Shown in pieces: positions 49,581-62,138 of a DNA stretch of 64,000 bases. Numbering within the stretch: position 1 is the first letter of the stretch; the number at the start of each line of letters is the position of its first letter. The notes beneath the pieces were generated by a model that searched no databases, had not been told where the DNA came from, and saw only the letters and a program-made list of their open reading frames with translations. Where the stretch lies: assembly GCF_051020975.1 (NCBI RefSeq), contig NW_027478159.1:10184501-10248500 (forward strand). Direction: 5' to 3'. This stretch comes from Osmia lignaria lignaria. Taxonomy: Eukaryota > Arthropoda > Insecta > Hymenoptera > Megachilidae. The translations under genes were made by a program, and so were the position numbers.

Positions 49581-50868
49581 TTGCAGATTTATCTCAAGGG
49601 AAGAGGACTGACAGACATATTTCGAGATATTTCTTCTTCTTGTTGTTCTTCTTCTGCACAGCTAAGCTGGAAGTGGCATTTGCAGCTCGCAATAGTGCAG
49701 AGTTATCTCAAAGAAAGAGGCCACGGTGTTTCTGTACCTCTATTATGTTGGTGCAGCTTCGGAACTTTTAAATATCTTGATCTATCTCGAGAACTACGCA
49801 TCTGATCAAAAAATATCATAGAACATAAAAAGTAGGAAACATAATTCTCTACAAAAAAGGTCTCTTAAGATTTTGCCATAGCTCGTTTCGTTTCCGAGAT
49901 ATTTGCAGATATATCTCAAGGGAAGGGGCCTGACGGACATATTTCGAGATATTTCTTCTTCTTGTTGTTCTTCTTCTGCACAGCTAAACTGGAAGTGGCA
50001 TTTCCAGCTCGCAATAGTGCAGAGGTATCTCAAAGAATGGGGCCACGGTGTTTCTGTATCTCTATTATGTTGGTGCGGCTTCGGAACTTTTAAATATCTT
50101 GATATATCTCGAGAACTACGCATCTGATCGAAAAATATCATAGAACATAAAAAGAAGGAAACTTAATTCTCTACAAAAAAGGTCTCTTAACATTTTGCCA
50201 TAGCTCGCTTCGTTTCCGAGATATTTGCAGATTTATCTCAAGGGAAGGGGCCTGACGGACATATTTCGAGATATTTCTTCTTCTTGTTGTTCTTCTTCTG
50301 CACAGCTAAGCTGGAAGTGGCATTTGCAGCTCGCAATAGTGCAGAGTTACCTCAAAGAAAGGGGCCACGGTGTTTCTGTATCTCTATTATGTTGGTGCCG
50401 CTTCGGAACTTTTAAATATCTGGATATATCTCGAGAACTACGCATCTGATCAAAAAATATCATAGAACATAAATTGTAGGAAACATAATTCTCTACAAAA
50501 AAGGTCTCTTAAGATTTTGCCATAGCTCGTTTCGTTTCCGAGATATTTGCAGATATATCTCAAGGGAAGGGGCCTGACGGACATATTTCGAGATATTTCT
50601 TCTTCTTGTTGTTCTTCTTCTGCACAGCTAAGCTGGAAGTGGCATTCGCAGCTCGCAATAGTGCAGAGTTATCTCAAAGAAAGGGGCCACGGTGTTTCTG
50701 TATCTCTATTATGTTGGTGCGGCTTCGGAACTTTTAAATATCTCGATATATCTCGAAAACTACGCTTCTGATCAAAAAATATCATAGAACATAAAAAGTA
50801 GGAAACTTAATTCTCTACAAAAAAGGTCTCTTAACATTTTGCCATAGCTTGCTTCGTTTTCGAGATAT
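49581..50868. repeat. Four-monomer HOR unit D-E-H-I, copy 2
   Basis: It starts with the same rare gactgacagac as copy 1, which supports direct tandem duplication. The fourth monomer (50547) ends in the aaaactacgcttc form and starts the six-monomer block shared with 45395. Confidence 0.85.
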
Positions 50869-52478
50869 TTGCAGATTTATCTCAAGGGAAGGGGACTGAC
50901 GGACATATTTCGAGATATTTCTTCTTCTTGTTGTTCTTCTTCTGCACAGCTAAGCTGGAAGTGGCATTTGCAGCTCGCAATAGTGCAGAGTTATCTCAAA
51001 GAAAGAGGCCACGGTGTTTCTGTACCTCTATTATGTTGGTGCAGCTTCGGAACTTTTAAATATCTTGATATATCTCGAGAACTACGCATCTGATCAAAAA
51101 ATATCATAGAACATAAAAAGTAGAAAACTTAATTCTCTACAAAAAAGGTCTCTCAACATTTTGCCATAGCTCGCTTCGTTTCCGAGATATATGCAGATTT
51201 ATCTCAAGGGAAGGGGCCTGACGGACATATTTCGAGATATTTCTTCTTCTTGTTGTTCTTCTTCTGCACAGCTAAACTGGAAGTGGCATTTCCAGCTCGC
51301 AATAGTGCAGAGTTATCTGAAAGAAAGGGGCCACGGTGTTTCTGTATCTCTATTATGTTGGTGCGGCTTCGGAACTTTTAAATATCTTGATATATCTCGA
51401 GAACTACGCTTCTGATCAAAAAATATCATAGAACATAAATTGTAGGAAACATAATTCTCTACAAAAAATGTCTCTTAAGATTTTGCCATAGCTCGTTTCG
51501 TTTCCGAGATATTTGCAGATATATCTCAAGGGAAGGGGCCTGACGGACATATTTCGAGATATTTCTTCTTCTTGTTGTTCTTCTTCTGCACAGCTAAACT
51601 GGAAGTGGCATTTCCAGCTCGCAATAGTGCAGAGTTATCTCAAAGAATGGGGCCACGGTGTTTCTGTATCTCTATTATGTTGGTGCGGCTTCGGAACTTT
51701 TAAATATCTTGATATATCTCGAGAACTACGCATCTGATCAAAAAATATCATAGAACATAAAAAGTAGGTAACTTAATACTCTACAAAAAAGGTCTCCTAA
51801 CATTTTGCCATAGCTCGCTTCGTTTCCGAGATATTTGCAGATTCAGCTCAAAGGAACTGGCCTGACGGACATATTTCGAGATATTTCTTCTTCTTGTTGT
51901 TCTTCCTCTGCACAGCTAAGCTGGAAGTGGCATTTGCAGCTCGCAATACTGCAGAGTTATCTCAAAGAAAGGGGCCACGGTGTTTCTGTATCTCTATTAT
52001 GTTGGTGCGGCTTCGGAACTTTTAAATATCTTGATATATCTCGAGAACTACGCATCTGATCCAATAATATCATAGAACATAAAAAGTAGGAAACTTAATT
52101 CTCTACAAGTAAGGTCTCTTAACATTTAGCCATAGCTCGCTTCGTTTCCGAGATATTTGCAGATCTATCTCAAGAGAAGGGGCCTGACGGACATATTTCG
52201 AGATATTTCTTCTTCTTGTTGTTCTTCTTCTGCACAGCTAAGCTGGAAGTGGCATTTGCAGCTCGCAATAGTGCAGAGTTATCTCAAAGAAAGGGGCCAC
52301 GGTGTTTCTGTATCTCTATTATGTTGGTGCGGCTTCGGAACTTTTAAATATCTCGATATATCTCGAAAACTACGCTTCTGATCAAAAAATATCATAGAAC
52401 ATAAATTGTAGGAAACATAATTCTCTACAAAAAAGGTCTCTTAACGTTTTGCCATAGCTCGCTTCGTTTCCGAGATAT
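50547..52478. repeat. Six-monomer block, copy 2 (16-monomer offset)
   Basis: It repeats 45395-47326, with gatatatgcag, aaaaaatgtctc, gatccaataat, caagtaagg and atttagccat all shared. The fusion seen at 47005 is absent: here the caagagaagg monomer (52157) is followed by a separate tatcccgaag monomer (52479). Confidence 0.85.
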
Positions 52479-52800
52479 TTGCAGATTTATCTCAAGGGAA
52501 GGGTCCTAACGGACATATTTCGAGATATTTCTTCTTCTTGTTGTTCTTCTTCTGCACAGCTAAACTGGAAGTGGCATTTCCAGCTCGCAATAGTGCAGAG
52601 TTATCCCGAAGAAAGGGGCCACGGTGTTTCTGAATCTGTATTATGTTGGTGCGGCTTCGGAACTTTTAAATATCTCGATATATCTCGAAAACTGCGCTTC
52701 TGATCAAAAAATATCATAGAACATAAATTGTAGGAAACATAATTCTCTACAAAAAAGGTCTCTCAACATTTTGCCATAGCTCGCTTCGTTTCCGAGATAT

Positions 52801-55054
52801 TTGCAGATTTATCTCAAGGGAAGGGTCCTGACGGACATATTTCGGGATATTTCTTCTTCTTGTTGTTCTTCTTCTGCACAGCTAAACTGGAAGTGGCATT
52901 TCCAGCTCGCAATAGTGCAGAGTTATCTCAAAGAAAGGGGCCACTGTGTTTCTGTATCTCTATTATGTTGGTGCGGCTTCGGAACTTTTAAATATCTTGA
53001 TATATCTCGAGAACTCCGCATCTGATCGAAAAATATCATAGAACATAAAAAGAAGGAAACTTAATTCTCTACAAAAAAGGTCTCTTAACATTTTGCCATA
53101 GCTCGCTTCGTTTCCGAGATATTTGCAGATTTATCTTAAGGGAAGGGGCCTGACGGACATATTTCGAGATATTTCTTTTTCTTGTTGTTCTTCTTCTGCA
53201 CAGCTAAGCTGGAAGTGGCATTTGCAGCTCGCAATAGTGCAGAGTTACCTCAAAGAAAGGGGCCACGGTGTTTCTGTATCTCTATTATGTTGGTGCGGCT
53301 TCGGAACTTTTAAATATCTTGATATATGTCGAGAACTACGCATCTGATCAAAAAATATCACAGAACATAAAAAGTAGGAAACTTAATTCTCTACAAAAAA
53401 GGTCCCTTAACATTTTGCCATAGCTCGCTTCGTTTCCGAGATATTTGCAGATCTATCTCAAGGGAAGGGGCCTGGCGGACATATTTCGAGATATTTCTTC
53501 TTCTTGTCGTTCTTCTTCTGCACAGCTAAACTGGAAGTGGCATTTCCAGCTCGCAATAGTGCAGAGTTATCTCAAAGAAAGGGGCCACGGTGTTTCTGTA
53601 TCTCTATTATGTTGGTGCGGCTTCGGAACTTTTAAATATCTTGATATATCTCGAGAACTACGCATCTGATCAAAAAATATCATAGAACATAAAAAGTAGG
53701 AAACTTAATTCTCTACAAAAAAGGTCTCTTAACATTTTGCCATAGCTCGCTTCGTTTCCGAGATATTTGCAGATTTATCTCAAGGGAAGAGGACTGACGG
53801 ACATATTTCGAGATATTTCTTCTTCTTGTTGTTCTTCTTCTGCACAGCTAAACTGGAAGTGGCATTTCCAGCTCGCAATAGTGCAGAGTTATCTGAAAGA
53901 AAGGGGCCACGGTGTTTCTGTATCTCTATTATGTTGGTGCGGCTTCGGAACTTTTAAATATCTTGATATATCTCGAGAACTACGCTTCTGATCAAAAAAT
54001 ATCATAGAACATAAATTGTAGGAAACATAATTCTCTACAAAAAATGTCTCTTAAGATTTTGCCATAGCTCGTTTCGTTTCCGAGATATTTGCAGATATAT
54101 CTCAAGGGAAGGGGCCTGACGGACATATTTCGAGATATTTCTTCTTCTTGTTGTTCTTCTTCTGCACAGCTAAACTGGAAGTGGCATTTCCAGCTCGCAA
54201 TAGTGCAGAGTTATCTCAAAGAATGGGGCCACGGTGTTTCTGTATCTCTATTATGTTGGTGCGGCTTCGGAACTTTTAAATATCTTGATATATCTCGAGA
54301 ACTACGCATCTGATCAAAAAATATCATAGAACATAAAAAGTAGGTAACTTAATACTCTACAAAAAAGGTCTCCTAACATTTTGCCATAGCTCGCTTCGTT
54401 TCCGAGATATTTGCAGATTCAGCTCAAAGGAACTGGCCTGACGGACATATTTCGAGATATTTCTTCTTCTTGTTGTTCTTCCTCTGCACAGCTAAGCTGG
54501 AAGTGGCATTTGCAGCTCGCAATACTGCAGAGTTATCTCAAAGAAAGGGGCCACGGTGTTTCTGTATCTCTATTATGTTGGTGCGGCTTCGGAACTTTTA
54601 AATATCTTGATATATCTCGAGAACTACGCATCTGATCAAATAATATCATAGAACATAAAAAGTAGGAAACTTAATTCTCTACAAGTAAGGTCTCTTAACA
54701 TTTAGCCATAGCTCGCTTCGTTTCCGAGATATTTGCAGATCTATCTCAAGAGAAGGGGCCTGACGGACATATTTCGAGATATTTCTTCTTCTTGTTGTTC
54801 TTCTTCTGCACAGCTAAACTGGAAGTGGCATTTCCAGCTCGCAATAGTGCAGAGTTATCCCGAAGAAAGGGGCCACGGTGTTTCTGAATCTGTATTATGT
54901 TGGTGCGGCTTCGGAACTTTTAAATATCTCGATATATCTCGAAAACTGCGCTTCTGATCAAAAAATATCATAGAACATAAATTGTAGGAAACATAATTCT
55001 CTACAAAAAAGGTCTCTCAACATTTTGCCATAGCTCGCTTCGTTTCCGAGATAT
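52801..55054. repeat. Seven-monomer HOR unit, family 3, copy 1
   Basis: The order is: gccactgtgt/aactccgcat; atctta plus atatgtcgag; cctggcggac/cttgtcgttc; agaggactga/tatctgaaag; aagaatgggg; gattcagctc/aatactgcag; a caagagaagg/tatcccgaag fused monomer. The length is exactly 2254 bp. Confidence 0.88.
54733..55054. repeat. Fused monomer (caagagaagg 5', tatcccgaag 3')
   Basis: The 5' part matches the monomer at 52157 (gatctatctc, caagagaagg, atttagccat upstream). The 3' part matches the next monomer at 52479 (aaactggaag, tatcccgaag, tgaatctgta, actgcgcttc). Fusion of the pair removes one monomer and turns an eight-monomer order into a seven-monomer one. Confidence 0.85.
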
Positions 55055-57308
55055 TTGCAGATTTATCTCAAGGGAAGGGTCCTGACGGACATATTTCGGG
55101 ATATTTCTTCTTCTTGTTGTTCTTCTTCTGCACAGCTAAACTGGAAGTGGCATTTCCAGCTCGCAATAGTGCAGAGTTATCTCAAAGAAAGGGGCCACTG
55201 TGTTTCTGTATCTCTATTATGTTGGTGCGGCTTCGGAACTTTTAAATATCTTGATATATCTCGAGAACTCCGCATCTGATCGAAAAATATCATAGAACAT
55301 AAAAAGAAGGAAACTTAATTCTCTACAAAAAAGGTCTCTTAACATTTTGCCATAGCTCGCTTCGTTTCCGAGATATTTGCAGATTTATCTTAAGGGAAGG
55401 GGCCTGACGGACATATTTCGAGATATTTCTTCTTCTTGTTGTTCTTCTTCTGCACAGCTAAGCTGGAAGTGGCATTTGCAGCTCGCAATAGTGCAGAGTT
55501 ACCTCAAAGAAAGGGGCCACGGTGTTTCTGTATCTCTATTATGTTGGTGCGGCTTCGGAACTTTTAAATATCTTGATATATGTCGAGAACTACGCATCTG
55601 ATCAAAAAATATCACAGAACATAAAAAGTAGGAAACTTAATTCTCTACAAAAAAGGTCGCTTAACATTTTGCCATAGCTCGCTTCGTTTCCGAGATATTT
55701 GCAGATCTATCTCAAGGGAAGGGGCCTGGCGGACATATTTCGAGATATTTCTTCTTCTTGTCGTTCTTCTTCTGCACAGCTAAACTGGAAGTGGCATTTC
55801 CAGCTCGCAATAGTGCAGAGTTATCTCAAAGAAAGGGGCCACGGTGTTTCTGTATCTCTATTATGTTGGTGCGGCTTCGGAACTTTTAAATATCTTGATA
55901 TATCTCGAGAACTACGCATCTGATCAAAAAATATCATAGAACATAAAAAGTAGGAAACTTAATTCTCTACAAAAAAGGTCTCTTAACATTTTGCCATAGC
56001 TCGCTTCGTTTCCGAGATATTTGCAGATTTATCTCAAGGGAAGAGGACTGACGGACATATTTCGAGATATTTCTTCTTCTTGTTGTTCTTCTTCTGCACA
56101 GCTAAACTGGAAGTGGCATTTCCAGCTCGCAATAGTGCAGAGTTATCTGAAAGAAAGGGGCCACGGTGTTTCTGTATCTCTATTATGTTGGTGCGGCTTC
56201 GGAACTTTTAAATATCTTGATATATCTCGAGAACTACGCTTCTGATCAAAAAATATCATAGAACATAAATTGTAGGAAACATAATTCTCTACAAAAAAGG
56301 TCTCTTAAGATTTTGCCATAGCTCGTTTCGTTTCCGAGATATTTGCAGATATATCTCAAGGGAAGGGGCCTGACGGACATATTTCGAGATATTTCTTCTT
56401 CTTGTTGTTCTTCTTCTGCACAGCTAAACTGGAAGTGGCATTTCCGGCTCGCAATAGTGCAGAGTTATCTCAAAGAATGGGGCCACGGTGTTTCTGTATC
56501 TCTATTATGTCGGTGCGGCTTCGGAACTTTTAAATATCTTGATATATCTCGAGAACTACGCATCTGATCAAAAAATATCATAGAACATAAAAAGTAGGTA
56601 ACTTAATACTCTACAAAAAAGGTCTCCTAACATTTTGCCATAGCTCGCTTCGTTTCCGAGATATTTGCAGATTCAGCTCAAAGGAACTGGCCTGACGGAC
56701 ATATTTCGAGATATTTCTTCTTCTTGTTGTTCTTCCTCTGCACAGCTAAGCTGGAAGTGGCATTTGCAGCTCGCAATACTGCAGAGTTATCTCAAAGAAA
56801 GGGGCCACGGTGTTTCTGTATCTCTATTATGTTGGTGCGGCTTCGGAACTTTTAAATATCTTGATATATCTCGAGAACTACGCATCTGATCAAATAATAT
56901 CATAGAACATAAAAAGTAGGAAACTTAATTCTCTACAAGTAAGGTCTCTTAACATTTTGCCATAGCTCGCTTCGTTTCCGAGATATTTGCAGATTTATCT
57001 CAAGAGAAGGGGCCTGACGGACATATTTCGAGATATTTCTTCTTCTTGTTGTTCTTCTTCTGCACAGCTAAGCTGGAAGTGGCATTTGCAGCTCGCAATA
57101 GTGCAGAGTTATCTCAAAGAAAGGGGCCACGGTGTTTCTGTATCTCTATTATGTTGGTGTGGCTTCGGAACTTTTAAATATCTCGATATATCTCGAAAAC
57201 TGCGCTTCTGATCAAAAAATATCATGGAACATAAATTGTAGGAAACATAATTCGCTACAAAAAAGGTCTCTTAACATTTTGCCATAGCTCGCTTCGTTTC
57301 CGAGATAT
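55055..57308. repeat. Seven-monomer HOR unit, family 3, copy 2
   Basis: It follows copy 1 marker for marker at 2254 bp, including gccactgtgt, aactccgcat, cttgtcgttc, tatctgaaag and gatcaaataat. The last monomer (56987) differs: it lacks tatcccgaag and carries gttggtgtgg and catggaacat. Private changes at 56343 are ttccggctcg and atgtcggtgc. Confidence 0.88.
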
Positions 57309-59884
57309 TTGCAGATTTATCTCAAGGGAAGAGGACTGACGGACATATTTCGAGATATTTCTTCTTCTTGTTGTTCTTCTTCTGCACAGCTAAGCTGGAA
57401 GTGGCATTTGCAGCTCGCAATAGTGCAGAGTTATCTCAACGAAAGAGGCCACGGTGTTTCTATACCTCTATTATGTTGGTGCAGCTTCGGAACTTTTAAA
57501 TATCTTGATCTATCTCGAGAACTACGCATCTGATCAAAAAATATCATAGAACATAAAAAGTAGGAAACATAATTCTCTACAAAAAAGGTCTCTTAAGATT
57601 TTGCCATAGCTCGTTTCGTTTCCGAGATATTTGCAGATATATCTCAAGGGAAGGGGCCTGACGGACATATTTCGAGATATTTCTTCTTCTTGTTGTTCTT
57701 CTTCTGCACAGCTAAACTGGAAGTGGCATTTCCAGCTCGCAATAGTGCAGAGGTATCTCAAAGAATGGGGCCACGGTGTTTCTGTATCTCTATTATGTTG
57801 GTGCGGCTTCGGAACTTTTAAATATCTCGATATATCTCGAAAACTACGCTTCTGATCAAAAAATATCATAGAACATAAATTGTAGGAAACATAATTCTCT
57901 ACAAAAAACGTATCTCAACATTTTGCCATAGCTCGCTTCGTTTCCGAGATATTTGCAGATTCAGCTCAAAGGAACAGGCCTGACGGACATATTTCGAGAT
58001 ATTTCTTCTTCTTGTTGTTCTTCTTCTGCACAGCTAAGCTGGAAGTGGCATTTGCAGCTCGCAATAGTGCAGAGTTATCTCAAAGAAAGGGGCCACGGTG
58101 TTTCTGTATCTCTATTATGTTGGTGCGGCTTCGGAACTTTTAAATATCTTGATATATCTCGAGAACTACGCATCTGATCGAAACATATCATATAACATAA
58201 AAAGTAGGAAACATAATTCTCTACAAAAAAGGTCTCTTAAGATTTTGCCATAGCTCGTTTCGTTTCCGAGATATTTGCAGATATATCTCAAGGGAAGGGG
58301 CCTGACGGACATATTTCGAGATATTTCTTCTTCTTGTTGTTCTTCTTCTGCACAGCTAAACTGGAAGTGGCATTTCCAGCTCGCAATAGTGCAGAGGTAT
58401 CTCAAAGAATGGGGCCACGGTGTTTCTGTATCTCTATTATGTTGGTGCGGCTTCGGAACTTTTAAATATCTCGATATATCTCGAAAACTACGCTTCTGAT
58501 CAAAAAATGTCATAGAACGTAAATTGTAGGAAACATAATTCTCTACAAAAAAGGTCTCTTAAGATTTTGCCATAGCTCGTTTCGTTTCCGAGATATTTGC
58601 AGATATATCTCAAGGGAAGGGGCCTGACGGACATATTTCGAGATATTTCTTCTTCTTGTTGTTCTTCTTCTGCACAGCTAAACTGGAAGTGGCATTTCCA
58701 GCTCGCAATAGTGCAGAGTTATCTCAAAGAATGGGGCCACGGTATTTCTGTATCTCTATTATGTTGGTGCGGCTTCGGAACTTTTAAATATCTTGATATA
58801 TCTCGAGAACTACGCATCTGATCAAAAAATATCATAGAACATAAAAAGTAGGTAACTTAATACTCTACAAAAAAGGTCTCCTAACATTTTGCCATAGCTC
58901 GCTTCGTTTCCGAGATATTTGCAGATTCAGCTCAAAGGAACTGGCCTGACGGACATATTTCGAGATATTTCTTCTTCTTGTTGTTCTTCCTCTGCACAGC
59001 TAAGCTGGAAGTGGCATTTGCAGCTCGCAATACTGCAGAGTTATCTCAAAGAAAGGGGCCACGGTGTTTCTGTATCTCTATTATGTTGGTGCGGCTTCGG
59101 AGCTTTTAAATATCTTGATATATCTCGAGAACTACGCATCTGATCAAATAATATCATAGAACATAAAAAGTAGGAAACTTAATTCTCTACAAGTAAGGTC
59201 TCTTAACATTTTGCCATAGCTCGCTTCGTTTCCGAGATATTTGCAGATTTATCTCAAGAGAAGGGGCCTGACGGACATATTTCGAGATATTTCTTCTTCT
59301 TGTTGTTCTTCTTCTGCACAGCTAAGCTGGAAGTGGCATTTGCAGCTCGCAATAGTGCAGAGTTATCTCAAAGAAAGGGGCCACGGTGTTTCTGTATCTC
59401 TATTATGTTGGTGCGGCTTCGGAACTTTTAAATATCTCGATATATCTCGAAAACTACGCTTCTGATCAAAAAATATCATAGAACATAAATTGTAGGAAAC
59501 ATAATTCTCTACAAAAAAGGTCTCTTAACGTTTTGCCATAGCTCGCTTCGTTTCCGAGATATTTGCAGATTTATCTCAAGGGAAGGGTCCTAACGGACAT
59601 ATTTCGAGATATTTCTTCTTCTTGTTGTTCTTCTTCTGCACAGCTAAACTGAAAGTGACATTTCCAGCTCGCAATAGTGCAGAGTTATCCCGAAGAAAGG
59701 GGCCACGGTGTTTCTGAATCTGTATTATGTTGGTGCGGCTTCGGAACTTTTAAATATCTCGATATATCTCGAAAACTGCGCTTCTGATCAAAAAATATCA
59801 TGGAACATAAATTGTAGGAAACATAATTCTCTACAAAAAAGGTCTCTTAACATTTTGCCATAGCTCGCTTCGTTTCCGAGATAT
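57309..59884. repeat. Eight-monomer HOR unit, copy 1
   Basis: The order is: ctcaacgaaa/ctatacctct; agaggtatct ending aaaactacgc; gattcagctc; agaggtatct; aagaatgggg; gattcagctc/aatactgcag; caagagaagg; tatcccgaag. The length is 2576 bp (8x322). The first three monomers recur at 59885 with the rare ctcaacgaaa and the aaaacgtatc linker. Confidence 0.8.
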
Positions 59885-62138
59885 TTGCAGATTTATCTCA
59901 AGGGAAGAGGACCGACGGACATATTTCGAGATATTTCTTCTTCTTGTTGTTCTTCTTCTGCACAGCTAAGCTGGAAGTGGCATTTGCAGCTCGCAATAGT
60001 GCAGAGTTATCTCAACGAAAGAGGCCACGGTGTTTCTATACCTCTATTATGTTGGTGCAGCTTCGGAACTTTTAAATATCTTGATCTATCTCGAGAACTA
60101 CGCATCTGATCAAAAAATATCATAGAACATAAAAAGTAGGAAACATAATTCTCTACAAAAAAGGTCTCTTAAGATTTTGCCATAGCTCGTTTCGTTTCCG
60201 AGATATTTGCAGATATATCTCAAGGGAAGGGGCCTGACGGACATATTTCGAGATATTTCTTCTTCTTGTTGTTCTTCTTCTGCACAGCTAAACTGGAAGT
60301 GGCATTTCCAGCTCGCAATAGTGCAGAGGTATCTCAAAGAATGGGGCCACGGTGTTTCTGTATCTCTATTATGTTGGTGCGGCTTCGGAACTTTTAAATA
60401 TCTCGATATATCTCGAAAACTACGCTTCTGATCAAAAAATATCATAGAACATAAATTGTAGGAAACATAATTCTCTACAAAAAACGTATCTCAACATTTT
60501 GCCATAGCTCGCTTCGTTTCCGAGATATTTGCAGATTCAGCTCAAAGGAACTGGCCTGACGGACATATTTCGAGATATTTCTTCTTCTTGTTGTTCTTCT
60601 TCTGCACAGCTAAGCTGGAAGTGGCATTTGCAGCTCGCAATAGTGCAGAGTTATCTCAAAGAAAGGGGCCACGGTGTTTCTGTATCTCTATTATGTTGGT
60701 GCGGCTTCGGAACTTTTAAATATCTTGATATATCTCGAGAACTACGCATCTGATCGAAAAATATCATAGAACATAAAAAGAAGGAAACTTAATTCTCTAC
60801 AAAAAAGGTCTCTTAACATTTTGCCATAGCTCGCTTCGTTTCCGAGATATTTGCAGATTTATCTCAAGGGAAGGGGCCTGACGGACATATTTCGAGATAT
60901 TTCTTCTTCTTGTTGTTCTTCTTCTGCACAGCTAAGCTGGAAGTGGCATTTGCAGCTCGCAATAGTGCAGAGTTACCTCAAAGAAAGGGGCCACGGTGTT
61001 TCTGTATCTCTATTATGTTGGTGCCGCTTCAGAGCGTTTAAATATCTGGATATATCTCGAGAACTACGCATCTGATCAAAAAATATCATAGAACATAAAT
61101 TGTAGGAAACCTAATTCTCTACAAAAAAGGTCTCTTAAGATTTTGCCATAGCTCGTTTCGTTTCCGAGATATTTGCAGATATATCTCAAGGGAAGGGGCC
61201 TGACGGACATATTTCGAGATATTTCTTCTTCTTGTTGTTCTTCTTCTGCACAGCTAAACTGGAAGTGGCATTTCTAGCTCGCAATAGTGCAGAGTTATCT
61301 CAAAGAATGGGGCCACGGTGTTTCTGTATCTCTATTATGTTGGTGCGGCTTCGGAACTTTTAAATATCTTGATATATCTCGAAAACTACGCTTCTGATCA
61401 AAAAATATCATAGAACATAAATTGTAGGAAACATAATTCTCTACAAAAAACGTCTCTCAACATTTTGCCATAGCTCGCTCCGTTTCCGAGATATTTGCAG
61501 ATTCAGCTCAAAGGAACTGGCCTGACGGACATATTTCGAGATATTTCTTCTTCTTGTTGTTCTTCCTCTGCACAGCTAAGCTGGAAGTGGCATTTGCAGC
61601 GCGCAATACTGCAGAGTTATCTCAAAGAAAGGGGCCACGGTGTTTCTGTATCTCTATTATGTTGGTGCGGCTTCGGAACTTTTAAATATCTTGATATATC
61701 TCGAGAACTACGCATCTGATCAAATAATATCATAGAACATAAAAAGTAGGAAACTTAATTCTCTACAAGTAAGGTCTCTTAACATTTTGCCATAGCTCGC
61801 TTCGTTTCCGAGATATTTGCAGATTTATCTCAAGAGAAGGGGCCTGACGGACATATTTCGAGATATTTCTTCTTCTTGTTGTTCTTCTTCTGCACAGCTA
61901 AGCTGGAAGTGGCATTTGCAGCTCGCAATAGTGCAGAGTTATCTCAAAGAAAGGGGCCACGGTGTTTCTGTATCTCTATTATGTTGGTGCGGCTTCGGAA
62001 CTTTTAAATATCTCGATATATCTCGAAAACTGCGCTTCTGATCAAAAAATATCATAGAACATAAATTGTAGGAAACATAATTCTCTACAAAAAAGGTCTC
62101 TTAACATTTTGCCATAGCTCGCTTCGTTTCCGAGATAT
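59885..62138. repeat. Eight-monomer HOR unit, copy 2 (seven units present)
   Basis: It follows copy 1 for positions 1-3 and 5-7. Position 4 is a gttacctcaa/gtgccgcttc monomer with a private ttcagagcgt instead of the agaggtatct class. Position 8 is replaced by a cctggcggac/cttgtcgttc monomer (62139). Confidence 0.75.

Noticed and set aside
25655..60445. Minus-strand 105-115-codon frames as genes
   Set aside because: They occur only in one recently amplified class, read through ordinary satellite sequence and stop in the shifted copy of their own start. There is no promoter or recognisable domain.
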